Positions 30,080 to 40,158 are shown, numbered from the stretch's first letter. The stretch is DNA of 64,000 bases from Symbiodinium natans (GCA_905221605.1 CAJNDS010000208.1:122501-186500), one strand, 5' to 3'. Numbers and translations are program-made. Notes: a model not told the origin generated them from the letters alone.

Positions 30080-30835
30080 GGGTTTAGGGTTTAGGGTTTA
30101 GGGTTTAGGGTTTAGGGGTTAGGGGTTAGGGGTTAGGGGTTAGGGGTTTACGGTTGAGGGTTGAGGGTTTAACCACCCTAAGCCCTAAGCCCTAAACCCA
30201 AAGCCCCTAAACCCTGAACCCTACGTTGCTAGTGGGAATCCTGGCCGGTTCTCCCCTTAGAACCTTCATAAGCATGTTTTTTTTTCTGAATATTCCCTTG
30301 GGTTTTTTATATACACAACAATAAAACACCCTAAGCCCGAACCCCTAAGCCCCTAAGCCCCGAAACCCTGCAGGGGGCTACGTACAGTGCTTTACTGCGC
30401 AAAAAAAAACATTCCCTTGGGCTTTGCATATAAACCAAAACCACTAAACCCTATAAACTCTAAACCCTAAACCCCATAAACCCAAAACCCTACACCCTAC
30501 AAACTCTAAACTCTAGCCCCTATAAGCTCTAAACCCTAAACCCTAAACCCTATAAACTCTAAACTTTAAACCCTATAAACTCTAAACCCTAAGGGGGCCG
30601 TAGTGTTATGGTGCTTTACTGACCCTGAACCCTGAACCCAAACCCCAAACCCCAAACCCCAAACCCCAAACCCCAAACCCCAAACCCCAAACCCCAAACC
30701 CCAAACCCTAAACCCTAAACCCTAAACCCTAAACCCCAAACCCCAAACCCCAAACCCTAAACCCCAAACCTACCCCAAACCCTAAACCCCAAACCCTAAA
30801 CCCAAAACCCTAAACTACAGCGCTTTCCTGCGCAA
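30080..30835. repeat. Mixed CCCTAAA, CCCCAAA and TAGGGGT arrays
   Basis: Includes a CCCCAAA run (about 30637-30790), TATAAACTCTAAA variants and TTAGGGG. No gene seen. Confidence 0.85.
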
Positions 30836-30837
30836 AA

Positions 30838-30920
30838 AAGACGCAAGCTCAGGCCACGGCATGCTCCAGAGGCCTGGAGAGACCTCCAGCTGCGTCTTCT
30901 TCGGCTTCAGGTTCGGAGTG
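30838..30920 (-). CDS. Possible exon, strand uncertain
   Basis: The minus strand reads LKPKKTQLEVSPGLWSMPWP then ELA with GC-rich third bases; plus GHGMLQRPGETSSCVFFGF is also open with CTCAG and CAG|GTTCGG. The minus is chosen on codon use. Confidence 0.4.
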
Positions 30921-30923
30921 GAA

Positions 30924-31060
30924 GGGTTTAGGGTTTAGGGTTTAGGGTTTAGGGTTTAGGGTTTAGGGTTTAGGGTTTAGGGTTTAGGGTTTAGGGTTTA
31001 GGGTTTAGGGTTTAGGGTTTAGGGTTTAGGGCTTAGGGTTTAGGGTTTAGGGTTTAGGGT
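30924..31060. repeat. Long TTTAGGG array
   Basis: About 19 TTTAGGG units with one GCTTAGG interruption. Confidence 0.95.
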
Positions 31061-31558
31061 TTCGGCTCTAGGGCTCGCAGAGGGGTTGTTTTGCAGAGTC
31101 TGGAGGCGGTTTAGGGGTTGGGCGGGTGGGGGTGGGGGCGTTTGCAGATTTGCGCCTGAAGGTTGAGGGTATGGGCGCTGAGGATTTAGGGTTAAGGTTC
31201 AGGGTTGCAGGTGGCTTCGGTCTCAGGGTCACGTTTCCAAGGTTCAGGGTGCTCATGAAAGCCTCAAACCCGAATTCGACCCGAAGCATAGGCCGCAAAG
31301 CGGCAAAGCCCTGAAGCCCTAAACCCTGAACCCCAAAGCCCTGAAACCCTAAAACCTTAAGCCCCAAAACCCCCAAAACTTTAAAAACCTAAACGCGCCA
31401 AGGAAGCCCCGGCCATGAAAAAAAACACAAAACCCTTACTTTGGAGTAGACCCTGGAAAAAAAGCATGTGCCCTTTTAGGAACCCAGAGCCAAAAAACAA
31501 TATAGCACTCCAAAACCGTAAACCCAAAACCCTAAGCCCCAAACCCCAACCCAGAAAC

Positions 31559-31615
31559 CGAGCCCGCCGCTGGGATCCCGGGATCAGCGCACGGACCCTC
31601 GGTAGGCAGCAAGGC
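31559..31615 (-). CDS. Coding exon beside family A element
   Basis: The minus strand reads ALLPTEGPCADPGIPAAGS, 19 codons, phase 0. Acceptor AAGCAG|GCC is identical in form to that of the exon at 2755-2886, directly after the element's CCTCCAAG end. Donor TCG|GTTTC. Confidence 0.65.
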
Positions 31616-31618
31616 CTG

Positions 31619-31795
31619 CTTGGAGGTTCATGGTACTTATTAGCCAATTTGGGGTTTAGGGTTTAGGGGTTAGGGGTTAGGGGTTTGGGGTTTGGGGTTT
31701 ACGGTTTAAGGTTATCACTGTACTTATAACTGTACTTAGTAACCATATTAGGGCACTTTGTTAAGGGCTTGCACGTGGGTGATAAGTACAGCAAG
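31619..31795. mobile_element. Family A element split by telomere-type repeats
   Basis: Left end CTTGGAGGTTCATGGTAC intact. The motif TTAGCCAATT|TATCACTG is broken by about 60 bp of TTTAGGG/TTTGGGG (31652-31710). The right end is decayed. Confidence 0.65.
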
Positions 31796-32117
31796 AGCTA
31801 CGGCCGGTTGCGAGGCTTCTTTGGATGCCCTAAAGCCCTAACCCTAAACCCGAAAGCCTAACATTACCCTAAGCCCTAAACCTGCCCCAAAACCCTACAC
31901 CCTAAACCCTGAACCCTGAACCCTAAACCCTGAACCCTAAACCCTAAACCCTGAACCCTAAACCCGAAGCCGCTTTGTGAATTGATGGCTGGGTGGGTGG
32001 ATGGATGAAGGCTAGCAGCAGGCAAAATCCTGAATCGAGTTTACTGGGAACCCCCAGCTTGCCGGAAAGCCTAGGGTTTAGGGTTTAGGGTTTAGTGTCC
32101 CGAAACTTGCAACCCTA

Positions 32118-32335
32118 AACCTCAGATCCTAAACCCCTAAACCCCTAAACCCCTAAACCCCTAAACCCCTAAACCCCTAAACCCCTAAACCCCTAAACCC
32201 CTAAACCCCTAAACCCCTAAACCCCTAAACCCCTAAACCCCTAAACCCCTAAACCCCTAAACCCCTAAACCCCTAAACCCCTAAACCCCTAAACCCCTAA
32301 ACCCCTAAACCCTAAACCCCTAAACCCTAAACCCT
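32118..32335. repeat. CCCCTAAA octamer array
   Basis: About 24 perfect CCCCTAAA units, returning to CCCTAAA at the right end. Confidence 0.95.
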
Positions 32336-32354
32336 AAAAAACCAACTTTAAAAC

Positions 32355-32408
32355 CCTTTCCCCCACAAGATCTTCGGCCTGATCTCTTCGATTGGCAAAA
32401 GAACTGGG
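32355..32408 (-). CDS. Coding exon, PSSFANRRDQAEDLVGER
   Basis: 18 codons, phase 0 to 0. Acceptor GTAAAG|CCC, donor AGG|GTTTTAAAG. Confidence 0.5.
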
Positions 32409-32409
32409 C

Positions 32410-32935
32410 TTTACGGTAAACCCGAAACGCTAAATCCTAAAGCCGAAACCCAAAAAAATAGGGCATTTCAAACACTTTTCCACCCTCGAACCCAAACATA
32501 AACCCTCCACCCCAAAAGTGCAATTCAAGGGCTTAGGGTCTATACAGCATCTAGGGTCTGAACCTTCTTGAAAACCCTCAGTACTGAACTCTATACTCTA
32601 GCTTAACCTCAGCGAATCTTCAACTCTCCTATCCTAAGCCCTGAACCCCAACCCTCCTAAACCCTGTAGCTTGCCTCCCTGAACCCTCAACGCTAAACTG
32701 CTAGCCCGAAACCCGCAACCCTAAGCCCCCAAACCTCAAATCCCGACCAAAAGATCAAGCCCTACGCCCAAAACCACAAAAACCACAAACCCGAAACCCG
32801 CAGACCCCAAACCCTCCCTTAAACTCTAAACCCCAAACCCTAAACCCCGAACCCCTGAACCCTAAACCCTAAACTCTTTGTCCTAAACCCTAAACCCTAA
32901 ACCCTAAACCCTACACCCCAAACCCTAAACCCTAA
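32410..32935. other. Drifted C-rich telomere-type spacer
   Basis: CCCTAAA-derived sequence with many substitutions; no exon seen. Confidence 0.7.
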
Positions 32936-32937
32936 AC

Positions 32938-33034
32938 CCCTCAACTCTGCCTGCGTGGTGCAGGCGATGCGCTCGGCGTCCACCCAGCCGCCCGGGCCGC
33001 TTCCGCCCCCCAAGCTGCCAGGGAGGAAGCCTGG
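32938..33034 (-). CDS. Coding exon, Gly-rich
   Basis: The minus strand reads PGFLPGSLGGGSGPGGWVDA then ERIACTTQAEL. Acceptor CTAAG|CCA; GT donor at the array edge. Strong GC3. Confidence 0.65.
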
Positions 33035-33039
33035 CTTAG

Positions 33040-33715
33040 GGTTTAGGGTTTAGGGTTTAAGTTTAGGGCTTAGGGCTTAGGGTTTAGGGTTTAGGGTTTA
33101 GGGTTCAGGGTTTAGGATCTGAGGTTTAGGGTTGCAAGTTTCGGGACTACAAGTTTGGGGTTTAGGGCTGAGGGCTCAGGGTTGAGGTTTGAGGCTTTTT
33201 CGGGTTTACAAGTTTGTGGTTAGGGCTGAGGATTTGGGGTTCAAGGTTTACTAGGGTTGAGGGTCTTCGGACTTTGGACGCTCAAAGAACTTGAGAACTG
33301 CACGAGACCCTCAAGGCCCTTCGATTGGCCTTGTGAACCCCAACACCTCAAGCACCGAGGGTTCAAAGCGTAGGGTTTAGGGCTAAACCCTACAGAACCT
33401 GAAAGCCCCGAAATAGACTTCCCAAGCCTCAAGCCCCAAAATCCACAGTACTTAGCCCCAGACAAGTTCGCAGAAGGCCTAAAGTTAGGGTTGGGTTTTT
33501 GGGTTTTGGGGTTTAGGGTTTAGGGTTTCGGGTTTAGGGTTTAGGGCTTGGGGCTAAGAAAGTGAGGGTTCAGGGTTTAGGGCTAATTAAGAGTTAAGGA
33601 TGGGCTAAGGATTAAGTTCTTAGGGTCCCTAAACCCTAAACCCTAAACCCTAAACCCTAAACCCTAAACCCTAAACCCTAAACCCTAAACCCTAAACCCT
33701 AAACCCTAAACCCTA
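33040..33715. other. Spacer, TTTAGGG variants then CCCTAAA array
   Basis: A drifted region with no exon, ending in a clean CCCTAAA array (33629-33720). A short mixed island at 33270-33340 gives no clear frame. Confidence 0.65.
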
Positions 33716-33718
33716 AAC

Positions 33719-33779
33719 CCCAGGGCTCCGCGCCGGCGCAGGTGAGCTCCGTGCCCCGGGGCGCCACAAGAAGCAGGGC
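33719..33779 (-). CDS. Coding exon, ALLLVAPRGTELTCAGAEPW
   Basis: Acceptor CTTCCAG|GCC and GT donor at the array edge. To the right is a GGGCTTA heptamer array (33808-33880). Confidence 0.6.
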
Positions 33780-33963
33780 CTGGAAGCTCGGATCTCAGGG
33801 TTTAGGGTTTAGGGCTTAGGGCTTAGGGCTTAGGGCTTAGGGCTTAGGGCTTAGGGCTTAGGGCTTAGGGCTTAGGGTTTAGGGTTTTAGGGTTTAGGGT
33901 TTAGGGTTTAGGGTGTAGGGTTTAGGGTTAAGGTCTTCGGGTATCGGGTTTAGGGCTACAGAC

Positions 33964-34041
33964 CTTCCTGCAAAGGCACCCCAGCACTGTTCGCGACTGA
34001 CATCGAGCGGCCAGGTCTGCCGGTCGCCAAAACAAAAAATT
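33964..34041 (-). CDS. Coding exon, unknown protein
   Basis: The minus strand reads NFLFWRPADLAARCQSRTVL then GCLCRK, exactly 26 codons. Acceptor TTCCAG|AAT, donor AAG|GTCTGT. Confidence 0.65.
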
Positions 34042-34134
34042 CTGGAACGCAAAGCCCGGGGCCCTAAACCCTAAACCCTAAACCCTAAACCCTAAACCCT
34101 AAACCCCCAACCCCCAAAACCCGGAACCAAATCC

Positions 34135-34240
34135 ATCGTCGAGAGCCCCACCGAGGTCCCGACTAGCAGCCTGGCGTCACCAGGAGCAGACCCTGTCAGC
34201 AGCGACGTCTCCTTTCAATCAGGCCCTGAATCCCAAACCC
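34135..34240. other. Exon-like island, strand undecided
   Basis: Minus ETSLLTGSAPGDARLLVGTS with an AAAG acceptor, or plus SIVESPTEVPTSSLASPGAD. Both have good third-base GC. Confidence 0.4.
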
Positions 34241-34462
34241 CAACTCCTAAACCCTAAACCCTAAACCCCAAATCCTAACCCTAAACCCTCAACCGTAAAT
34301 CTATGAGCCCTACACTGACACTGCACCCTTTTCAGCCCTTTACCCTAAACCCCTAAGCCCTACACCGTAAGTCCCAAGGCCTGAAGCAGGGTTCAAGGTT
34401 TGGTGTCTAGGGACGGTTGCAGGGTGCAGGGTTTCGGATCAGGGTATTCGTTTTAGGGGCGG

Positions 34463-34819
34463 CTAAGGCTCGAAGGCCCTAAGACTCCTCTGAAATACTC
34501 CTGCGCGCAGGTTGCCACGGTTCTGCGAGGATGGCGCATGCAGTCTCATGATGCGTGTCGGCATCCATGGGAAGAATCGAAACATACTCCGATCAAGTAG
34601 AGGTTTGCGATTCCCGAGCTCTGCTTGCCGGCGACGTAGCCTGCACAGGCCCAGCCCATGTACCGACTCATCATGGGGGAGTCGATGCCCGTCTTGCCTT
34701 AGGCGGTCCTTTCGCATGCTAATGGCCAGGTCGTTGGTGGCGAGCGTGTGGTCCGAGGCTAGTCGGACGAGTAGGAGTGAGAGCAAATCCAGGTTTGCGT
34801 GGATGCGGCTCCTGCTCAT
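34463..34819 (-). CDS. Unassigned open frame, 118 codons
   Basis: The minus frame starts MSRSRIHANLDLLSLLLVRL, continues DRLRQDGHRLPHDESVHGLG and runs to RSLRAFEP. A plus frame of similar length exists. No domain recognised; codon composition is weaker than in the exon islands. Confidence 0.35.
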   Translation of the reverse strand: MSRSRIHANLDLLSLLLVRLASDHTLATNDLAISMRKDRLRQDGHRLPHDESVHGLGLCRLRRRQAELGNRKPLLDRSMFRFFPWMPTRIMRLHAPSSQNRGNLRAGVFQRSLRAFEP

Positions 34820-34859
34820 AGCAACTTCCCTCGATTTAGGGTTTAGGGTTTAGAGTTGA

Positions 34860-35300
34860 GTAGCAGTGAGACTGGCCAGCGTGTCGGAACAAACTTCTGC
34901 CAAACAGCAGCAAGACACCGACATAACCCTAAACACCTTTAAGCTGCTACTCCCTATAATACTCCAACGCCTTAAAGCCAAACCGAATTGCGAAGCCCCC
35001 AACCCGAAGCCTTGAAGGACTGGACTGCGGCTGTTAGGGTTCAACCCTAAACCCTAAACTCGAAACACTGAACCCGCAACACCCGAAGCCCGAAGCCCCT
35101 AAACCCTTGCATCTAAACCCCCAAAACTACATGTAGCCCCAAAAAAGGCTTTAGGGTCACTTTAGGGTTAGGACCAACCCAAGCCCTGAGTGGCTGTAAA
35201 CACCCCGAACGTGCCCCCTCCTCCCCTTGATGACCAACCCCTAGACCCCAAAACACCCTAAACTCTAAACCCCCCACTTCGCGCCCCACCCCCCCCCCCC
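34860..35300. other. Mixed spacer with C run
   Basis: Drifted repeats, then a C run at about 35288-35314. No exon seen. Confidence 0.6.
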
Positions 35301-35311
35301 CCCCCCACCCC

Positions 35312-35393
35312 CCCAGCAGTCATTCCGAGGCGAAACCGTCACATTGAGGATATGGAAGGTGCCCGGGTTGACACTGGTGGGCTGGATTGCTGC
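35312..35393 (-). CDS. Coding exon, beta-rich
   Basis: The minus strand reads AAIQPTSVNPGTFHILNVTV then SPRNDCWG. Acceptor CTACAG|GCA. The 3' side runs into a G run (coding strand), so the donor is not seen. Confidence 0.65.
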
Positions 35394-35835
35394 CTGTAGC
35401 GGTTGAGTCTAGGGGCTAGGGCCGAGGGCCTGGGCCTAGGGTTTAGGTGTTGGGTTTAGAGCGCATGTCTGGTTTCACGAGTGACCTAGGCATAGAATAA
35501 ACCCTATCTCCTAAGCAGACGAGATATAAACAAGGTAAACCTACCAAACACAAAGGAACGAGGGTTGTCTGGGCACCCGTTTAAACCACACCGTGTAACC
35601 GGGCAGTCCATAAGCAATTTTCGGGGTTTAGGGTTTATGGTGTAGGGTCCAAAACCTAAGCCCTGAACCCCAAACCCTTATGAACCTCAAACCCAAATCC
35701 TAAACCCCAAACCCCAAACCCTAAACCCCAAACCCTGAACCCTAAACCCTGAACCCTGAATCCTGAACCCTGAACCTTGCTGCAATGCAAGGGGCAGCCT
35801 CTATCATAAGGAACCAACAGGGAGGGGGGAGGGAG

Positions 35836-35846
35836 GAGGGGGCGGG

Positions 35847-35907
<61 letters not shown>
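35836..35907. repeat. Poly-G tract
   Basis: An unusually long, nearly pure G run of about 60 bases with scattered A at the edges. Length may be inexact in the assembly. Confidence 0.85.
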
Positions 35908-35908
<1 letters not shown>

Positions 35909-35944
35909 GGGGGATTTAGGGTCTAGGATTCAGGGGGAAATAAT

Positions 35945-36095
35945 GAAGGGTTTAGGGTTTAGGGTTTAGGGTTTAGGGTTTAGGGTTTAGGGTTTAGGGT
36001 TTAGGGTTTAGGGTTTAGGGTTTAGGGTTTAGGGTTCAGGGTTTAGGGTTTAGGGTTTAGGGTTTAGGGTTTAGGGTTTAGGGTTTAGGGTTTAG
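35945..36095. repeat. Long TTTAGGG array
   Basis: About 21 units with a single TTCAGGG. One of the longest clean arrays in the window. Confidence 0.95.
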
Positions 36096-36097
36096 TC

Positions 36098-36206
36098 CAG
36101 GTAGGTTCGTTGGGACTTGTTTGACCAAGGTAGCTGCGGGCACCAAACCCAGTCCAGGATCCATCCCAAGGACAAATAGCCTTTGGGCAGTCGTGACCCC
36201 AGTGTC
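36098..36206 (-). CDS. Coding exon, unknown protein
   Basis: The minus strand reads DTGVTTAQRLFVLGMDPGLG then LVPAATLVKQVPTNLP. Acceptor GGCTAG|GAC; likely GA donor (CTG|GACTAA). Confidence 0.7.
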
Positions 36207-36310
36207 CTAGCCCTCAACCCTAAACCCTAAACCCTAAACCCTAAACCCTAAACCCTAAACCCTAAACCCTAAACCCTAAACCCAACACCCTAAACCCTTA
36301 AACCCTTGAC

Positions 36311-36393
36311 CCAGGCCCTCCGCTCCTGCATCGCGCTGAGCGCAAAGCCTGGGATGGTCGCCTCGACGAAGCAGGGATGGTGGAAATGATGGG
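36311..36393 (-). CDS. Coding exon, His/Phe start
   Basis: The minus strand reads HHFHHPCFVEATIPGFALSA then MQERRAW. Acceptor TAGAAG|CC, donor TGG|GTCAAG; 83 bp = 2 + 27 codons. The plus strand is also open to a TAG (AERKAWDGRLDEAGM) but fits the neighbours less well. Confidence 0.6.
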
Positions 36394-36686
36394 CTTCTAG
36401 CCCTAAACCCTAAACCCTAAACCCTAAACCCTGAACCCTGAACCCTAAACCCTAAACCCTGAACCCTAAACCCTAAACCCTGAACCCTAAAGCCACAAGG
36501 CTCATGGTTCGAGTTCCGGGTCGCCTTCGCGCCAGAATAAAAACAATGCCGGCGCAGACCCCAAACTGTAGGATTCCATGTGGGTTTAGGGAGGGTTCAG
36601 GGTTTAGGGTTTGGCGTTTAGCATATTTCTATAGAGGCCATAAGGGAATACTATGCGTGATTTTCCTACCCCTTTAATAGCCCCTA

Positions 36687-36806
36687 CTTGGAGGTTCATG
36701 GGTACTTCTAACCCCATTTTTCATTCTACTGTTTGCCTACTTAGAGGACTTAGGGGGCTTATATGTGCAGTTGTAATTGGGGTTATAAGTACCCTGAACC
36801 TCCAAG
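36687..36806. mobile_element. Introner-like palindrome, family A copy 10
   Basis: CTTGGAGGTTCATGGGTAC and GTACCCTGAACCTCCAAG, interior CCTACTTAGAGGACTTAGG as in copy 2. Copies 2 and 10 look like one subfamily. Confidence 0.85.
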
Positions 36807-36919
36807 TAAGAAACTATGGCTTTAAGTATCTCCACGGGTGTCCAACCCAAAACCCTACACCCTACACAACACTGAATATCCTTCCTCAGGAGACCCTAAC
36901 CCCGCAAACCGAAACCCTC

Positions 36920-37260
36920 TCTTACCGGTTTAGGGTTTAAGGGTTTAAGGGTTTTTGGGTTCAAGGGTTCAAGGGTTTAAGGGTTTAAGGGTTTAAGGGT
37001 TTAAGGGTTTGAGGGTTTATGCATGCTATCCTGTTTCAGGGTTTAAGGGTTTAGAGTGTTGTGTTTATCGGCACCAGCATTCAGCATATGTCCGGTCAAT
37101 CGGCACCAGCTGGTTCGGCGCCTAGTGTTTCAGGTTTAGGGTTTAGATTGAAAGTTTAGAGTTTAAACTTTAAGATGAGGGCCTATGAGTTTCAGGTTCA
37201 GGGCTTATGAGTTCAGGATGTTGTGTTCGTGCGATTTGTCGCGTGGAAAAGATGTCAAAC
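36920..37260. other. TTTAAGGG variants and mixed spacer
   Basis: An octamer run TTTAAGGG (36925-37012), then an unrelated spacer with a CGGCACCAGC direct repeat (37069 and 37100). No exon seen. Confidence 0.65.
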
Positions 37261-37272
37261 TTTGTATGTTCT

Positions 37273-37359
37273 TCACATTGTGGGGTCCTCTGGGTGGGTG
37301 GGTACTGCTCCGTCGCTAGACCAACAGAGCTGGACAAGCGAAAGCTGGTGTATGAGCTG
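37273..37359 (-). CDS. C-terminal exon, unknown protein
   Basis: The minus strand reads QLIHQLSLVQLCWSSDGAVP then THPEDPTM and stops at TGA. Acceptor GGTGCAG|CAG; 29 codons. Confidence 0.65.
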   Translation of the reverse strand, partial: QLIHQLSLVQLCWSSDGAVPTHPEDPTM

Positions 37360-37458
37360 CTGCACCCTAAACCCTAAACCCTAAACCCTGAACCCCAAAC
37401 CCCAAACCCTAAACCCCAAACCCCAAACCGCAAACCCCAAACCCCAAACCCTAAACCG

Positions 37459-37533
37459 CTAGACAAAAAGAGTGGCCTGGTGCAGGGTCACGAAAGAGTC
37501 CATGGACTCGGCCCAGCCTCGGAGTTTCTGCTG
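37459..37533 (-). CDS. C-terminal exon, unknown protein
   Basis: The minus strand reads QQKLRGWAESMDSFVTLHQA then TLFV and stops at TAG; acceptor CCCCAG|CAG; 25 codons. Confidence 0.7.
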   Translation of the reverse strand, partial: QQKLRGWAESMDSFVTLHQATLFV

Positions 37534-37684
37534 CTGGGGTTTGGAGTTTGGGGTTTGGGGTTTGGAGTTTGGAGTTTGGGGTTTAGGGTTTAGGGTTTAG
37601 GGTTTAGGGTTTAGGGTTTAGGGACTTACCTGCAGCCCAAAGCTACGCGTTTAGGACTCCAGATGAGGGTTTCCGGAATTTAGG

Positions 37685-37770
37685 CGTACCTTATCGGGGT
37701 CCGTATGATAAGGGATTCCTACTCTTTGGGGGGTCTGTATGAGAGGTCCCTTTATCGGAAACCCCCCATA
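37685..37770. mobile_element. Family D repeat copy
   Basis: Contains ACCTTATCGGGGTCC and CCCTTTATCGGAAACCCCC, the reverse complement of the unit at 60446-60560 and 63536-63650. No clear terminal inverted repeat. Confidence 0.45.
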
Positions 37771-38089
37771 CTCTGACTTCCTTATGCTTTGCCTTTAAAA
37801 ACTATGTTTTTTTAACGTTCTTTTTTTTTTAATGCTTTTTGTTTTTCTTTTTTTGCCCAGGCCTTGCTCTGACTTCCCTAAATGTTCCACTGGGTAGGCT
37901 TCTGAGGCTGAGGCAGGGTTGAGAGTTCAAGGCTTAGGGCGAGGCATTCGACATGTCAATCATTGAAAGAAAGAGCCTCCCCTTACACGATCAAGCGTGT
38001 TGTGAATAAAACCCTAAAGCCTAAAGCCTAAACCCTAAACCCTAAACCCAAGACCCTAAACCCTAAACCCTAGCCCTAAACCCTAAACC

Positions 38090-38131
38090 TAGGATATCCA
38101 CGAGCGTATTGGCATTCGGCTCAGGGTTTCC
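38090..38131 (-). CDS. Possible short exon GNPEPNANTLVDILG
   Basis: Minus-strand frame with coding-like composition, bracketed by CCCTAAA and TTTAGGG. Splice sites are unclear. Confidence 0.35.
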
Positions 38132-38239
38132 AGGGTTTGGGACGTAAGGTTTAGGGTTTAGGGTTTAGGGTTTAAGGTTTAGGGTTTAGGGTTTAGGGGT
38201 TTAGGGTTTAGGGTTTTGGGTTTTGGGTTTTGGGTTTTG

Positions 38240-38275
38240 GGTTCGGAACTCCAATCAGGATGATCGTCATCCAGG
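38240..38275 (-). CDS. Possible short exon LDDDHPDWSSEP
   Basis: An acidic minus-strand peptide in a 36-bp island inside TTTTGGG/TTTAGGG repeats. Boundaries unclear. Confidence 0.35.
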
Positions 38276-38384
38276 GTTTGGGGTTTAGGGTTTAGGGTTT
38301 ATGGTTTCGGGCTTGGGGTGTAGGCCTAAACCCTAAACCCAGACCCTGAATCCTTCAAACCCGAAGCCTTAACCCAATGAACCA

Positions 38385-38530
38385 TAAACCCTAAACCCTA
38401 AACCCTAAACCCTAAACCCTAAACCCTAAACCCTAAACCCTAAACCCTAAACCCTAAACCCTAAGCCCTAAGCCCTAAGCCCTAAACCCTAAACCCTAAA
38501 CCCTAAACCCTAAACCCTAAACCCTAAACC
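38385..38530. repeat. Long CCCTAAA array
   Basis: About 20 units with CCCTAAG variants in the middle. Confidence 0.95.
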
Positions 38531-38551
38531 CAAACCCTCAACCCTTCAAAC

Positions 38552-38643
38552 CCTCCAATGAACGACATGGGGCGGGTGAGAAGCCGCCAGCCGTTCTCGA
38601 GCTCGCCGGCGTTGAAAAGGGCGTTGCGAACCAGCAGCCTGAC
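38552..38643 (-). CDS. Coding exon, unknown protein
   Basis: The minus strand reads VRLLVRNALFNAGELENGWR then LLTRPMSFIG. Acceptor AACCAG|GTC directly after a CCCTAAA-type stretch; donor GG|GTTTGAAGG. Very strong GC3. Confidence 0.8.
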
Positions 38644-39039
38644 CTGGTTTAGGTTTAGGGTTTAGGGTTTAGGGTTTAGGGTTTAGGGTTTAGGGTTTAG
38701 GGTTTAGGGTTTAGGGTTCAGGGTTTAGGGTTCAGGGTCTAGGGTTTAGGGTGTAGGGTCTAGGGTCTAGGGTCTAGGGTTTAGGGTTTGGGGTTTAGGG
38801 CGTATAGGGCTTCGGGTTTCTGAATTGCGGTTGCCTGTTGATTTAGTTTCAGGGCTTAAAGCTTCGAGGTTCATCAAGGCTTCGCTTAGGGTTCTCAGCT
38901 CAAGTACCGGGAGGGTCATGGGTGTCGGTGTAGGAGTCTAGGGTTCAGAATTCAGTTGTTCAGGGATTCCGGGGTTCAGGGCTTCAGGGGTTCAGGGGTT
39001 TAGGGGTTTAGGGGTTAAGGGGTTTAGGGGTTTGGGGAT

Positions 39040-39117
39040 TTACGGGTTATGCATTATGCATGCAGTCTGCGGGGATGCGGGTTGAGGATCTTGGTAGCCC
39101 GAGCCCCACGTGTCTGC
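39040..39117 (-). CDS. C-terminal exon, unknown protein
   Basis: The minus strand reads ADTWGSGYQDPQPASPQTAC then IMHNP and stops at TAA. Acceptor GTGGAG|GCA; 26 codons. Confidence 0.65.
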   Translation of the reverse strand, partial: ADTWGSGYQDPQPASPQTACIMHNP

Positions 39118-39305
39118 CTCCACAATAAAACCCGCAGCCCTAAATCCCTAGGGGATTAAGGGTTTAGGGTGTCGGGTTTCGGGATTTAGGGTTTAGGGTT
39201 TAGGGTTTAGGGTTTAGGGGTTAGGGTTTAGGGTTTAGGGTTTAGGGTTCAGGGTTTCGGGTTCAGGGTTCAGGGTTTAGGGACCTGCTTTGATGGAGGC
39301 TTGAT

Positions 39306-39359
39306 TTATGGCACCTGGACTTTCGGCTTGCGGCCAATCTGGAGCCAGGCCAACCCAAA
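39306..39359 (-). CDS. C-terminal exon GLAWLQIGRKPKVQVP
   Basis: Stop TAA at 39306. An internal CTCCAG could make the exon only 33 bp (IGRKPKVQVP). Good composition. Confidence 0.55.
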   Translation of the reverse strand, partial: FGLAWLQIGRKPKVQVP

Positions 39360-39433
39360 GCCCTATACGCCCTAAACCCCAAACCCTGAACCCTGAACCC
39401 TGAACCCTAAACCCTAAACCCTAAACCCCGAAC

Positions 39434-39547
39434 CAGGTCATTTTCGCCGATCTTCCACCAGCTGCTTTGCCTCACCAAGACTCTGCCGATCGTGGCCGAC
39501 TGCAAGCCTTTGCCATGCAATGTCACTGTCTTGGGCGACATGAAGGC
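39434..39547 (-). CDS. Coding exon, unknown protein
   Basis: The minus strand reads AFMSPKTVTLHGKGLQSATI then GRVLVRQSSWWKIGENDL: 38 codons, phase 0 to 0. Acceptor GGAAG|GCC, donor CTG|GTTCGG. Confidence 0.75.
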
Positions 39548-39590
39548 CTTCCCCTAAACCCTAAACCCTAAACCCTAAACCCTAATCGCC

Positions 39591-39681
39591 CCTCGATGAA
39601 GTTTTCTCCCAGCAGGTTGTCGCAGTCCAAGTTTGCAAGGGGTGACAACGTGGGCGCGTTGTCTCCGCATGCTGGCATCGC
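39591..39681 (-). CDS. Coding exon, unknown protein
   Basis: The minus strand reads AMPACGDNAPTLSPLANLDC then DNLLGENFIEG. Acceptor ATGTAG|GCG. The donor is not certain; the next exon in coding order begins at 39547. Confidence 0.7.
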
Positions 39682-39950
39682 CTACATACCTTCTTCTAGG
39701 CTACACAAACTACTAAGTCATGACTACAATGAATGAAGGCATGAATGCGCTATAGCTGTGGCGAAAAAATTCAGTTATAAGGGCTGAAGGGGCTGAAGGT
39801 ATGTAGGGTTCAGACAATCAAGTTTAGGGTTTAGGGTTTAGGGCTAAGGGATGGGGGTTTAGGGTTTGGGGTTTATATAGCGTTTGGGGTTTAGGGTTTA
39901 GGGTTGAGGGTTTGGGGCTTGGGGTTTGGGGTTTGGGGTTTAGGGTTGTC

Positions 39951-40034
39951 AAGGCCTTGTACTCCTGATCCTTCAGCAGCATGCCGCTGCGGAAGCTCTC
40001 CTCAACAAAGGACAGCCAAAGGTCTGGGAAAGCA
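39951..40034 (-). CDS. Coding exon directly after introner A11
   Basis: The minus strand reads AFPDLWLSFVEESFRSGMLL then KDQEYKAL. It begins right at the element end (CTTCCAAG|T GCT). If the element and one 10-bp duplicate are removed the frame runs APGRLAFPDLWL from the other side. Confidence 0.8.
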
Positions 40035-40158
40035 CTTGGAAGTTCATGGTACTTAGTAACCAACAAAAACTGTACTTATGGGGTTTAGGGTTTAGAGTTT
40101 AAGGGTACTTATGAACAGTACAGTTATAATGGGCTCATAAGCACCATGAAACTCCAAG
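40035..40158. mobile_element. Family A introner with perfect 10-bp target duplication
   Basis: Ends CTTGGAAGTTCATGGTAC and GCACCATGAAACTCCAAG. TGGGAAAGCA stands on both sides (40025-40034 and 40159-40168). The interior carries TTTAGGG repeats (about 40080-40105). This is the clearest sign that family A is mobile and inserts in exons. Confidence 0.9.

Noticed and set aside
36309-36400. Plus-strand terminal exon with AERKAWDGRLDEAGM ending at TAG
   Set aside because: Open and plausible, but the minus reading has both splice sites, better codon use and agrees with neighbouring exons.
36500-36545. tRNA-like T-arm GGTTCGAGTTCC
   Set aside because: No matching acceptor, D or anticodon arms; the minus strand reads as a short coding-like stretch instead.
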